From JBBIWA01 sp037439425 (GTDB lineage: Bacteria; Acidobacteriota; Blastocatellia; RBC074): DNA of 31,577 nt. The position numbers and the translations under genes were made by a program. Location: positions 1-31,577 of the forward strand of contig JBBIWA010000072.1 of assembly GCA_037439425.1 (NCBI GenBank), written 5' to 3'. The notes beneath the pieces were generated by a model that was given only the letters and a program-made list of their open reading frames with translations, searched no databases and had not been told where the DNA came from. Below, piece by piece: positions 16,312 to 25,466 of the stretch (positions are counted from its first letter, which is position 1; each line of letters starts with the position of its first letter).

Positions 16312-16381
16312 CTGCGCCATCTGCGAACAATTTGGGCGCTAACAGCGAATAGTCTCGGCGTATAGGGAAAAGGAGGGTGAG

Positions 16382-16964
16382 ATGACGGCACCCTCAGCAA
16401 AGGAAGTGACCCGCCTGCTCGAAGCCTGGAGCAAAGGGGATTGTGCGGCGCTCGATCAGTTAATGCCCTTGGTCTATTCAGAACTGCATCGCATCGCCCA
16501 TCGCCACCTGGGTCGCGAGCGACCCGGCCATACGCTGCAAACCACTGCCCTCGTCAACGAAGCCTACCTGCGATTGATTGACCAGAAAGAAACGCGCTGG
16601 CAAAACCGCGCGCACTTTTTTGCCGTTGCCGCACAGTTGATGCGGCGGATTCTGGTTGATTACGCGCGCGCGCCAACGCGCCAAGCGGGGCGGCGGCACA
16701 GTGCAGGTGACGTTGGAGGAAGCAGCAGAGCTGGCCGAGGAACGGGCGGCGGATGTGGTAGCGCTGGATGATGCGCTCAGCAGTCTAGCTGCGCTTGATG
16801 AGAGGAAGAGCCGGATTGTGGAACTGCGCTTCTTTGGCGGCTTGAGCATCGAGGAAACGGCTGAAGTGCTCAAGGTATCGCCCGGCACAGTGATGCGGGA
16901 GTGGACGCTGGCCAAGGCGTGGCTTCAGCGGGAGCTCAGCAAAGGGGGTCGGGATGCGAGCTGA
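16382..16964 (+). pseudogene. ECF sigma factor, broken by a GC-dinucleotide slip
   Basis: Joined across one frameshift, this encodes a roughly 193-residue ECF sigma factor of the acidobacterial/planctomycete type (PF07638). Region 2 is present (VYSELHRIAHRHLGRERPGH, then TLQTTALVNEAYLRLID and HFFAVAAQLMRRILVDYARA). So is region 4 (LDERKSRIVELRFFGGLSIEETAEVLKVSPGTVMREW). The frame breaks at a (GC)5 tract at 16664-16673; a sixth GC would restore DYARARQRAKRGGG and the reading frame into region 4. As it stands a 129-residue product without region 4 is made. Its stop overlaps the kinase start by 11 bases, so the two were translationally coupled. Slippage (phase variation), decay or a sequencing error are all possible. 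Confidence 0.75.
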
Positions 16965-18150
16965 ACGCTGGCGGCAAATCGAACAGCTCTTTTACTCCGC
17001 TCTGGAGCGCGAGCCAGATCAGCGTGCCGCCTTCCTGGAGCAAGCCTGCGGCGGTGATGAAGCGCTGCGTCGTGAAGTTGAGTCACTGCTTGCGGCGGAC
17101 GAACAACCTTGGGGCTTCTTGGAGACCGCCCCGGCGAAGCTTGCGGCTGAGTTGCTCGCCGAGGAGAAAGCTAGAACGATGGTGGGGCGGACGCTGGGCC
17201 ACTACCAGATCCTCTCGCTGCTGGGTGTGGGTGGGATGGGCGAGGTTTATCTGGCGCGGGACACTCAACTCGGTCGCCGGATCGCACTCAAGCTGCTGCC
17301 TGCTGAACTGGCTCAGGACCAGGATCGGCTGCGTCGTTTCAAGCAAGAGGCGCTGGCTGCCTCAGCGCTCAATCATCCGAACGTCGCCCACATCTACGAG
17401 ATCGGTGAAGCCGAAGGCGTCAGTTTCATCGCGATGGAGTATGTCGAAGGGCAGACGCTGGAGGCCAAGATGAATGGGCAACCGCTGGACACAGGCGAGA
17501 TCCTCGACATCGCCGTGCAGGTGGCCGACGCGCTGGAGGAGGCACACACGAAAGGGATCATTCATCGAGACATCAAACCGGGCAACATCATGCTCACGCC
17601 ACGCGGTCAGGTGAAAGTGCTGGACTTCGGCCTGGCGAAGATGACCTGGCGGGCGGAGCAGGCGCTCGATAGTGACGTGCTCACCTTGGCGAAAACACAG
17701 CCGGGCTTGCTGATGGGCACGGTGGCGTACATGAGCCCGGAGCAGGCTCTGAGGCATGAAGTAGACGAGCGCACCGACATCTTCAGCTTGGGCGTGGTGC
17801 TGTATGAGATGGCCACGGGCCGACGGCCTTTCGCTGGCGCAACGACCGGCGAGACGCTGGATCAGATTATTCACGCGAAACCGGAGGCCATCGTCCGCTT
17901 CAACTCGAACGCGCCAGCGGAGCTGGAGCACATAATCCGCAAGTGCCTGGAGAAGGACCGCGGGCGGCGTTACCAGAGTGCACGAGAGTTGCTGGTGGAT
18001 CTTAAGAGTCTGCAGCAAGACAGCCAATCGGAGGCAGCGACGCGCAGTCGCGCGGTTGCTCTTCCGAGTCAGCTTCGTCCATGGGTATTGGCTGTAGTGG
18101 CCGTGGCGGTCGTTTTAGTTATTGGCATTGGCGTGTATCCGCTGGTTTAA
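16954..18150 (+). CDS. Pkn-type Ser/Thr protein kinase with membrane anchor, cut after the membrane helix
   Basis: This 398-residue product has an N-terminal helical region (1-75) and a complete kinase domain at about 84-360. The kinase has the glycine loop GVGGMGEVYLARD (91-103), Lys113 in ALKLL, HRDIKPGN (204-211), DFGLA (224-228), GTVAYMSPEQ (255-264) and DIFSLGVVLYEM. All catalytic residues are intact. A transmembrane helix lies near 377-396. A TAA at 18148-18150 ends it right after the helix, removing the C-terminal sensor part that the same frame continues (18151-19609). Kinases of this class pair with an ECF sigma factor, here the overlapping gene upstream. The truncated form could still be an active inner-membrane kinase. 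Confidence 0.82.
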   Translation: MRAERWRQIEQLFYSALEREPDQRAAFLEQACGGDEALRREVESLLAADEQPWGFLETAPAKLAAELLAEEKARTMVGRTLGHYQILSLLGVGGMGEVYLARDTQLGRRIALKLLPAELAQDQDRLRRFKQEALAASALNHPNVAHIYEIGEAEGVSFIAMEYVEGQTLEAKMNGQPLDTGEILDIAVQVADALEEAHTKGIIHRDIKPGNIMLTPRGQVKVLDFGLAKMTWRAEQALDSDVLTLAKTQPGLLMGTVAYMSPEQALRHEVDERTDIFSLGVVLYEMATGRRPFAGATTGETLDQIIHAKPEAIVRFNSNAPAELEHIIRKCLEKDRGRRYQSARELLVDLKSLQQDSQSEAATRSRAVALPSQLRPWVLAVVAVAVVLVIGIGVYPLV

Positions 18151-19609
18151 GGCAATAAGGGTACAGAGCCGCAGGACGGCGGGGTGGTGAAATCAATCGC
18201 CGTGCTCCCGTTCAAGCCACTTATTGCCAAGGGTCGTGATGAAACGCTTGAGATGGGGATTGCCGACACGTTAATCACGAGCCTAAGTAACATAAGGAGA
18301 GTCATTGTGCGGCCGATCAGCGCGGTGCGTAAGTATATAGAGCTTGAGCAAGACCCGTTAGTGGCCGGTCGAGAACAGCGGGTGGATGCCGTGTTAGATG
18401 GCAACATACAGAAGTCAGGCGACAGGATCCGAGTGACGGTGCGGCTCGTAAACGTAAGAGATGGGATGACGCTCTGGGCAGGACAGTTCGATGAGAAGGT
18501 TACAGACATCTTCTCGGTTCAGGACTCGATCGCCGAGAAAGTGAGTATGGCCCTCAAAATTCAGATGACGGCTGCTGATCGGGCACGAGTCTATCGCCGC
18601 TACACGGAGAACGTAGCGGCATACGAACTGTATATGCAGGGACGGTCGCATCTGTTCCGCTACACGAGGGAGAGGACACTGGCGGCGGTGGAGGCGTTCG
18701 AAGGCGCGCTGCGACTCGACCCCAATGACGCCCTGGCGCACGCTGGCCATGGCCAGCGCTCAAATGTGCTTACGCTTTGCGCGCGAAGCGGAAGTCCAGC
18801 CGTGGCGTGAACGTGCCAAACGGGAAGCACACCGCGCCCTGGAGTTGGACCCCAATCTAGCCGAGGCACACCTGGCGCTGGCGGCGATTTATCGCCACAC
18901 AGAGTTTGATTGGGAGCGGACGATTGAAGAAAGCCGCCGGGCGCTGGAACTCAATCCCGGTCTTGATCTGCCTCACTACTATCGCGCTGTTGCATTTTAC
19001 CATCTGGGCTTGCTGGAGCTTGTTGATCAGGAAATCCAGGCTGGCATCGAGATCAATCCAGAGAATCAGATCGAGCCGCTGCGGACGCGGGGCATCACCG
19101 CTCTGCTCAGTGGCCAGTATGCAGAAGCGGTGTCACTGCTGGAGCGGGTGGAGCGGTTGAGCGATCAGCCCTTAGCCGATCCGCATCTGGCCCTGGCCTA
19201 CTATTAGCAGGGCGCGCAGGCGCGGGGCGAAGCGACGCTCGTTCAACTGAGCCATTCCCCTTCAGCCCCGGCGGCCGCGCGAGCTCGAGCGACCCTTGCC
19301 AGTTTTCCTGCCGCTCGTGGCCAGCGAGCGCAAGCCAAGGAACTGCTCCAAGCCGTCACCGCCGGAGCCACCATGGATCACCACGTCGCGTATAGCCTCG
19401 GTGCTGCTTCTGCGCAACTTGGCCAGCGCGACCAGGCGATCTACTGGCTCCGGCAGGCCGTAGATATTGGCTTCCCGTGTTATCCCTGGCATGCGCGTGA
19501 TCCACTGCTTGAACCACTCCGTGGCGACCCCGAGTTCCAACGTTTTATGGAGGAATTGCGGACGTCGTGGGAGGCAACCAAGGCCCGCGACCTGCCCAGG
19601 TGGAGATAG
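18151..19609 (+). pseudogene. Severed C-terminal sensor and TPR part of the kinase
   Basis: The frame continues beyond the TAA with KSIAVLPFKPLIAKGRDETLEMG, a TolB-N/FlgO-like domain often found in kinase-TPR and adenylate-cyclase proteins. It runs through ADTLITSLSNIRRVIVRPISA and a TLWAGQFDEKVTDIFSVQDSI segment. A frameshift at about 18740-18755 moves it one frame over, where TPR repeats go on (HRALELDPNLAEAHLALAAIY and others). An in-frame TAG at 19205-19207 interrupts this before the final TPR part ending at 19609. With the upstream TAA this makes three lesions in about 2.7 kb. The whole gene would have been about 885 codons: kinase, helix, periplasmic sensor domain and TPR array. Fragments such as 18184-18810 may still be translated by chance only. 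Confidence 0.75.
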
Positions 19610-19770
19610 AACCAGCTGCTTCCAGGCGCTCACGAACACGCGCAATTACCCGCTCTGTGCCTACCTGATGGAACCCACGTAGCCATACCGCCCTGTGAGA
19701 GGGTTTACCCGCTGGTTCAGCACAAACTGGCTCTCAGTGTCGACCGTCGTTGCTCGGGCCTCTGCGTCCA

Positions 19771-20250
19771 TCAACGTTCATTGATGGTTCTGAATCCGAG
19801 AGAGCAACCCGAAGATGGCGGGACTTCGGGTTGCCGAGGGCTGACGTCACGACTGGACACCAACTGGCAGAGCTGGGCCGACTCGTAGAAGACCCCATGC
19901 GGAGACCCACCTCCTGAATAGGCGTAGGTTGCCACGACGGCCTGCGTTGTCATGTCCACAACGGCGACACCAGGCGTAGTTCCCAGGATGGCCACATACA
20001 AGAAGCGACCGCTCTGGGACATTGCGTTGTGCTGGGCCCCCGTTCCGCTCAACGTCATAGGAGCGACGGAATGATCTTCGATGAGGTCAATGATCGCGAT
20101 CTGCGCGGGGCTCCCGCCGTGCGATACGACCAACCAGACGAGCACGCTTGCCCACATCGCCCCGCCACCCATGTCGGTCACCAGCTTACCCATGAACGCA
20201 TTCAGCTTGGCTTCGTCCGTAATTCTCAGGGTTCGCTCATTTTCAGAGCG
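19771..20250 (-). pseudogene. Chimeric remnant: methyltransferase-like start joined to a YVTN-propeller piece
   Basis: Reading from about 20250 the frame gives ITDEAKLNAFMGKLVTDMGG, which resembles the N-terminus of class I SAM-dependent methyltransferases of the type ...FMGKMV.DMGA..... From about 20120 it becomes AQIAIIDLIEDHSVAPMTLS, then QSGRFLYVAILG and GVAVVDMTTQAVVATY. These are blades of a YVTN/YncE-type beta-propeller (ID-x-x-x-x-V ... S-G-x-x-LYV ... V-x-V-D). Neither domain is complete and the join falls in plausible coding sequence, so this looks like two gene fragments fused by rearrangement. The last 30 residues look random. The methyltransferase match is from memory and should be checked. 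Confidence 0.45.
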
Positions 20251-20304
20251 GGTTCTTCAAAATGCCCCTGAGCCAGTAAGCTCAGGGAATGATCGAGAAA
20301 ACGT

Positions 20305-20335
20305 GGGTGGGGCTTATCCCCACCCCTCAATTTTT
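20305..20335 (-). terminator. Terminator after the PKD/OmpA-like gene
   Basis: GGGTGGGG and CCCCACCC pair over 8 bp around CTTAT. T-runs follow on both strands (TCAATTTTT on plus, CGTTTTC on minus). It lies about 30 bases past the end of the minus-strand gene at 20363. A second hairpin (CCCTGAGC/GCTCAGGG, 20266-20287) lies just beyond. Confidence 0.75.
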
Positions 20336-20362
20336 ACGGCTCCGTCACTGGAGCAGTTTCAA

Positions 20363-22660
20363 CTAGCGCCGGCGTCTGCGTGAGGGAACTCTTCTCTCAG
20401 GCTGAACCGGCCCTAACGTGGCGGGTTCAGGCCCGGGCGGCAGAGAAGCGCCAGCCGGGACGAAGTAAAGTTTGATCTGATCACCAGTAGTCGAGACGCC
20501 GCCCGGCCGCACCACAATGCGGTTCGGATCAATGGCAATACCCACCGAACCATCTGCCAGCCGATCGCGGACATTCTTACCCCGTTGCAGGTCAATGTCT
20601 CTTCTCTCCCTTGCAGCGCGGTAGGAGTCAACCACGAGCTGCGCCTGCGGGTCAGCCTGCAACTGTCTGGCCACATCTTGCAAGATCGCCTTACAGGCAT
20701 TGTCCACGCGCGCGCTATTGCGTCTGAAGGTGGTGCAGGGCGTCAATTCGCGGTAGGTTGGGGGTGGCGGCGGCGGTGGCGGCGTAGCAATCGTGACGCG
20801 AGCTGAGCCACTGGCCGAGCAATTGCCCACATCGCTAGTAGCAATGACTCGCACCTCGATGGTGGTGCCAGGAGCCACGCCCGTAGTATCCAGACGCGCG
20901 CTGGTGGCGGTGCCGGTGATGGTGCCGGCTGAAGCAGTCCAGCTGTAGGTCACATTGCCATAATTCTGCCCACCGGTCACACCTGGTGTTGTAAAGGTCA
21001 CGGCCTCACCTGCTTGGACGGTGATGGAAGCTGGCGTGAGATCGAGGTTCGGATTGAAGCAGATCGTCAGCGGCGGACAGTCGCTGACGCGAATGGTCTT
21101 GGAATCGAACGCCACGCAACCGCAGCCATCATCCACCTGGACGGTCACCGTGTAATCACCAGGAGGGAGTCCTGTGGTATCAAGCGAAACATTCGCCCCT
21201 TCGCCGATGATGCGCCCGCCGGTGCTGGTCCACGAGTAAAGTAATGTATCGCCGTCCGGGTCTGAGGCGATAGCGCGCAGTGCCACCGTGTCAGAGACGC
21301 AGACAGTGCTGGCCGATTCACGCCTGACATTGGCTGCCACAGGAGTTACAGCGCCCACCTCCAGCGTTACCGTGGGCGGCTGGTTCGGGATCACAGGCTC
21401 AACCCGCTCATTGACGCGGCCAACCGAGACGTTGGCAATGAAACCGTTAGGGCTATGACCACCCTGACGCGGACTCAATTCAGAGAACCAGTTGAGATGG
21501 CGTTGATAGGCGCCACCGATTGAGAACCAGCGCGCCGGATAGATGCGCGCTCCCAGCACCAGGTCCACCGGATCATTTCTGAGCAGGCTCGGAGTGCGCG
21601 AACCAACATAATGCGTTGAGCTGAGCTCGACTATGAACTGGAGGTATTGGCTGACCGGGAAATCGAAGGCCAACCCAGAACGGAATTCATTGGGCAGGTC
21701 TAAAGCGCGTTCACTATTGCCAAAGCCCCTAATCACTCCGCATCCCTGGCACAAGGGGCCGAAGTTCATATCTTCAGCTCGAGGATCCCCCTTCTTGATA
21801 AAGCCGACATTGGAGCTCAGGTTGATGTACTGATGAAGCCGGCTATCAAAGGCCACGATCAAACCATAGTCAATGGCACCCGTGCTACGACCCCGTTGTA
21901 GGCCGCTGTTCAGCTCCTGTGTGGTAGGAATCTTCAAGACCGGGATGAGCGCAAAGCCGAAGGGATTGTTAGGACCAGTGAGTCGAATCTTGCCCCCGAG
22001 CCAGATGTCGCCCTGTCCTGCGCCCGCAAACCGGGCCAGGAAAGGAGCATCGGGTAAATAGCTAGGCAAGACATTGGGCGGAATCGCTGGCAGGATGCCC
22101 CCGACCGGCGCACCCAGCCCGGGATAGACTGCCGTGTCGTTGCCGGAAGGCCTGGCAGTGAAAGGCCCAATCAGAGGATTGCCTGGAACCGTACACGGGC
22201 CGGGGAATCCGCCGTTGCCGCAAGGATCGCCCTGGAGCACCGAGATGTTATTGGTCCCGGGAACGATAACTACACGCCCCGCTGGCAACGTCCTGGTCCT
22301 GACATCCGGGAAATAAAAACCACTGAGTAAAGCAGGGGCACCAACGATGTGTTGTTTTTGAACCTCCCAATTAACGAAAAACTCAAAATGGTCACTGAAA
22401 CCAACCTGAAAATTCAACGAGTGCGTCTGAATCCGGACATTGCCCGGCTCACGGTGAAAGTGATGGGCAAAGAAGCCGAAGTTGAACTCGCCCCTTCTCA
22501 GAGTCTGGGCATCGTAGACCGTGAAGAGCCCCGTCCCGCCCATCACCGTAGGGGCTAAATTGCGAGGGTCATCAGTTGACCGAGGAGTCTGTGCTCGCAC
22601 GCCTGGTACCATCAGCACTAGCAGCAACCACAGACCAGCTAACGCCAACGCGGACTTCAT
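20363..22660 (-). CDS. Outer-membrane protein with PKD-like domains and degenerate OmpA-like C-terminus
   Basis: The 765-residue protein starts at the ATG at 22660, with GGAGGAG upstream; a longer frame to 22747 has a basic front that would bury the signal peptide (MKSALALAGLWLLLVLMVPGVRAQ). Residues about 40-420 look like a beta-barrel (alternating aromatic strands such as GEFNFGFFAHHFHR, HFEFFVNWEVQKQ and DLVLGARIYPARWFSIGGAYQRH). Two PKD/Ig-like domains follow (ASDPDGDTLLYSWTSTGG...PPGDYTVTVQVDD and VTYSWTASAGTITG). A Pro-rich linker (PPPPPPPP) comes next, then an OmpA-like segment with FRRNSARVDN...AILQDVARQLQADP. The end is RRRRR. The usual OmpA N-x-x-LS-x-x-RA motif is altered to D-LQRGKNV, so peptidoglycan binding is doubtful. 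A structural surface protein is the likely role. Confidence 0.82.
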   Translation of the reverse strand: MKSALALAGLWLLLVLMVPGVRAQTPRSTDDPRNLAPTVMGGTGLFTVYDAQTLRRGEFNFGFFAHHFHREPGNVRIQTHSLNFQVGFSDHFEFFVNWEVQKQHIVGAPALLSGFYFPDVRTRTLPAGRVVIVPGTNNISVLQGDPCGNGGFPGPCTVPGNPLIGPFTARPSGNDTAVYPGLGAPVGGILPAIPPNVLPSYLPDAPFLARFAGAGQGDIWLGGKIRLTGPNNPFGFALIPVLKIPTTQELNSGLQRGRSTGAIDYGLIVAFDSRLHQYINLSSNVGFIKKGDPRAEDMNFGPLCQGCGVIRGFGNSERALDLPNEFRSGLAFDFPVSQYLQFIVELSSTHYVGSRTPSLLRNDPVDLVLGARIYPARWFSIGGAYQRHLNWFSELSPRQGGHSPNGFIANVSVGRVNERVEPVIPNQPPTVTLEVGAVTPVAANVRRESASTVCVSDTVALRAIASDPDGDTLLYSWTSTGGRIIGEGANVSLDTTGLPPGDYTVTVQVDDGCGCVAFDSKTIRVSDCPPLTICFNPNLDLTPASITVQAGEAVTFTTPGVTGGQNYGNVTYSWTASAGTITGTATSARLDTTGVAPGTTIEVRVIATSDVGNCSASGSARVTIATPPPPPPPPTYRELTPCTTFRRNSARVDNACKAILQDVARQLQADPQAQLVVDSYRAARERRDIDLQRGKNVRDRLADGSVGIAIDPNRIVVRPGGVSTTGDQIKLYFVPAGASLPPGPEPATLGPVQPERRVPSRRRRR

Positions 22661-22984
22661 GATTTCTCCTCCTGGAAGTGGGTGAATGTTACTTGATCTC
22701 TTCCTCTTCAAAACCTTACGATAACTCCGCCTCAGGGGCTTCACCACTGACCACCTAGCTCTTTGTCCCCCTCTTTACCTCACCGCAATCGCGGTCTGAG
22801 GTCTTCTCTCTGCGGCGACGCTGCACCTCAGGTTTTCAAACCAGAGGCCACTTGCGATGGCACACAGCAGATACCCAACCGGAAAATAATTGTCAATGAT
22901 GGTGCTAAGATATAGCGGCTGCCGAAAATCTATACGATAGCCTGCCACCTGTCAATCTTAAAGTCGTCCTGGAGCAGGATTATT

Positions 22985-23122
22985 ATGCCTGTCGCTCCAA
23001 CCGGATACAGCAAGGCCCCCCTGCAGGTAGTTGTCAACAAGCTCATCCTGATTGAGCCATCCGAGGAGGCATCAGATAAATTTGCATTTTGGGGAGTAGC
23101 TAATCGAGCAGGAAACAAATAG
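22985..23122 (+). CDS. Candidate 45-residue small protein
   Basis: An ATG with GGAGCAGG about 10 bases upstream opens a 45-codon frame (MPVAPTGYSKAPLQVVVNKL onward) that reads fairly naturally and ends at a TAG. It lies in the 570-base gap between the PKD/OmpA-like gene and glutamate dehydrogenase, where no larger gene exists. There is no family match I know and the frame may be chance. The rest of 22661-23229 shows nothing recognisable. Confidence 0.2.
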   Translation: MPVAPTGYSKAPLQVVVNKLILIEPSEEASDKFAFWGVANRAGNK

Positions 23123-23229
23123 CCGATTTAGCCGGGTAAATCAATCCTATTTGCGAAAGAAGATTAATTCTCTGAGCTGAAGCAGAGCCTTTAGGAAAGC
23201 TCTCAATCTTGCCGTCACTCGTCGTCGCG

Positions 23230-24513
23230 CTAGGCGTAAATACCTCGCGTGCGCGTAATATAGGCCACGCGATCAATCGCCAGCATATAAGATGCGATCC
23301 GCATATTGACATTGTGACTTTCGGCATAGCGGCAGACGTCGTAGAAGCTCTCGACCATAATGTCGCGCAGCCTTTCATTGACCAGTTCCTCTTTCCAGAA
23401 GTAGCCCATGCGATCCTGCACCCACTCGAAGTAGCTGCAGGTGACGCCGCCCGCATTGGCCAAAATATCAGGCACCACAAAAACACCCTTCCGTTCCAGG
23501 ATATCGTCAGCCGCCGCCGTGGTCGGGCCGTTAGCTCCCTCGCAGAGAATCTTACACTTAATCCTTTCAGCGTTGTGACTGGTAATCTGGTTTTCAGTCG
23601 CGGCGGGCACCAGCACATCGCACTCCAACTCAAGCAGCTCGTGATTAGAGACTGCTTCGGCACCTGGGAATTTTTCATAGCTTTTATGCTGGGCCAGATA
23701 GCTGAGCGCTTCCGGCACATTGATCCCGCGCGGGTTATAGATGCCACCGTGAATGTCAGATAGCCCTACTACACGATAACCGCTCTCATGCAAGAGCCGC
23801 GCTGCTGTGCCCCCAACATTGCCTGAACCTTGGATGACGATGCGCGTCTCAGTTGCTGAGAGTTTGAAGCGCTTGATGGCCTCGTTGATAATAAAGAGCA
23901 GCCCGCGCCCTGTTGCCTCACGCCGCCCCCGCGAACCGGACAGCTCGATCGGCTTACCCGTCACCACCGCCGTGACGGTGTGACGGGCATGCATCGAGTA
24001 GGTATCCATAATCCAGGCCATGATCTGCTCATTCGTATTCATATCCGGCGCCGGCACGTCCCGCTCAGGCCCGATGAAATCAATCAACTCGGCCGCATAA
24101 CGACGCGTCAGGCGCTCCAGTTCGCCTTGCGACATCTGCGCTGGATCACAAATGATGCCCCCCTTGGCTCCCCCAAAGGGGATGTTGACGACGGCGCACT
24201 TCCACGTCATCCAGGCAGCTAAGGCGCGCACTTCGTCCAGCGTGACATCAGGCGCATAGCGAATTCCGCCCTTGGCCGGTCCGCGTGCGAAGTTATGCTG
24301 AACCCGGTAACCGGTAAAGACCTCAATATGCCCGTCATCCATATAGACCGGGATATAAATCGTGATCTCACGATTGGGAACGCGTAAGACGCGATATAAG
24401 TCCGGATCCAGATCCAGCAGTCGCGCCGCGTGGTCAAAACGCGACATCATTGATTCAAACGGATTCTCTTCCTTGATCTCTCGTGCATCATCAACGAAGG
24501 CATTGAATGCCAC
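23230..24513 (-). CDS. gdhA: Glutamate dehydrogenase (Glu/Leu/Phe/Val family)
   Basis: This 427-residue enzyme catalyses reversible oxidative deamination of glutamate to 2-oxoglutarate and ammonia in the cytoplasm. The substrate domain holds GYRVQHNFARGPAKGGIRY and PFGGAKGGI, whose lysines are the conserved active-site residues. The catalytic Asp lies in the DVPAPDMNTNEQIMAW region. The dinucleotide domain has the GSGNVGG motif. The C-terminus (DILANAGGVTCSYFEWVQD) is typical. Length fits the hexameric clostridial/archaeal-type class. NAD or NADP preference cannot be told safely. The gene starts 82 bases after larE on the same strand and may share its transcript. Confidence 0.95.
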   Translation of the reverse strand: MAFNAFVDDAREIKEENPFESMMSRFDHAARLLDLDPDLYRVLRVPNREITIYIPVYMDDGHIEVFTGYRVQHNFARGPAKGGIRYAPDVTLDEVRALAAWMTWKCAVVNIPFGGAKGGIICDPAQMSQGELERLTRRYAAELIDFIGPERDVPAPDMNTNEQIMAWIMDTYSMHARHTVTAVVTGKPIELSGSRGRREATGRGLLFIINEAIKRFKLSATETRIVIQGSGNVGGTAARLLHESGYRVVGLSDIHGGIYNPRGINVPEALSYLAQHKSYEKFPGAEAVSNHELLELECDVLVPAATENQITSHNAERIKCKILCEGANGPTTAAADDILERKGVFVVPDILANAGGVTCSYFEWVQDRMGYFWKEELVNERLRDIMVESFYDVCRYAESHNVNMRIASYMLAIDRVAYITRTRGIYA

Positions 24514-24595
24514 AGCAGCCTCCCGATCTTGCTTTTGCGGCGAAACCCAAGCCGGTTTCTGGCAGGAGAGAGTAAAAGACCAGCCACCCCTGGCC

Positions 24596-25462
24596 TCAGC
24601 TCTCTGCCTCTGGCGCTCCGCCCGTCAACTTGAGCGCTTCGTTCAGCGCTCCGGTGCGGTAACCTTCCAGATCCAGCGTCACGTACTTGAAGCCGAGTCG
24701 CTTGAATACTTGAGTAATCGCACGCGCCATCTCGAGATTGAGCGCGCGCGGCAACTCCTGCACTCCAATCTCAATCCGCACCAGCTCACCGTGATGGCGC
24801 ACGCGCACTAGCTGAAACCCGAGTGCGCGCAGGCTCGCCTCTCCACGCTCGATCACCGAAAGTTTCTCAATCGTCACGGGCATGCCGTAAGGGATGCGCG
24901 AAGAAAGACAGGCTGAAGCCGGGCGATCCCAGACGGGCAGCCCGGCCGCCTGCGCCAGCAAACGAATCTCGGCCTTGGTCAATCCAGCCTCAATCAGCGG
25001 ACTGCGCACTTTTAACTCCGCGGCTGCCTGCCGTCCGGGCCGATAATCCCCGACATCATCCGCATTATTGCCGTCACAGACCACCGCATAACCCTCTTGC
25101 TGAGCAAGCGCTGTTAGTTTGGTGAAGAGTTCCCGCTTACAAAAGTAGCAGCGGTTGGCTGGATTGGACTGATAGTGAGAATCCTGTAGCTCCTCAGTTG
25201 AGATGAACTGATGCTTGAGCCCGAACTGACGAACCACTGCCAGCGCATCCTGGCGTTGAAAGTCTGGGTAGCTAGGACTGTCGCCTGTGACCGCCAGTGC
25301 CCGCTGGCCTAACTCGCGAGAAGCGATGTAAGCAAGATAGGCGCTATCGACGCCTCCCGAGAAGGCCACAATGACCGATCCCATTTCGCGAATCAGCCGC
25401 CTTAACTTCTGCTCCTTCGCTTTAAGCTCGGCCGACAGAGCGCCCGCTTCTACTACCTGCAT
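24596..25462 (-). CDS. larE: ATP-dependent sacrificial sulfur transferase LarE
   Basis: LarE adenylates a pyridinium dinucleotide carboxylate and inserts sulfur during synthesis of the nickel-pincer (NPN) cofactor used by lactate racemase and related enzymes. The 288-residue sequence has the PP-loop AFSGGVDSAYLAYIASRELG (34-53). It also has three cysteines of interest: C105 and C108 in NRCYFCKRELF, and C185 in PASACLSSRIPYG, the last matching the sacrificial Cys176 of Lactobacillus LarE. The extra CxxC suggests the [4Fe-4S]-type LarE, which recycles sulfur rather than sacrificing its cysteine. The start is the ATG at 25462, 4 bases past the upstream stop, so the two genes are tightly coupled. 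No larA, larB or larC lies in the window. Confidence 0.9.
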   Translation of the reverse strand: MQVVEAGALSAELKAKEQKLRRLIREMGSVIVAFSGGVDSAYLAYIASRELGQRALAVTGDSPSYPDFQRQDALAVVRQFGLKHQFISTEELQDSHYQSNPANRCYFCKRELFTKLTALAQQEGYAVVCDGNNADDVGDYRPGRQAAAELKVRSPLIEAGLTKAEIRLLAQAAGLPVWDRPASACLSSRIPYGMPVTIEKLSVIERGEASLRALGFQLVRVRHHGELVRIEIGVQELPRALNLEMARAITQVFKRLGFKYVTLDLEGYRTGALNEALKLTGGAPEAES

Positions 25463-25466
25463 AATG

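Noticed and set aside
23209..23763. Plus-strand frame of 184 codons
   Set aside because: Antisense to the clear glutamate dehydrogenase gene.
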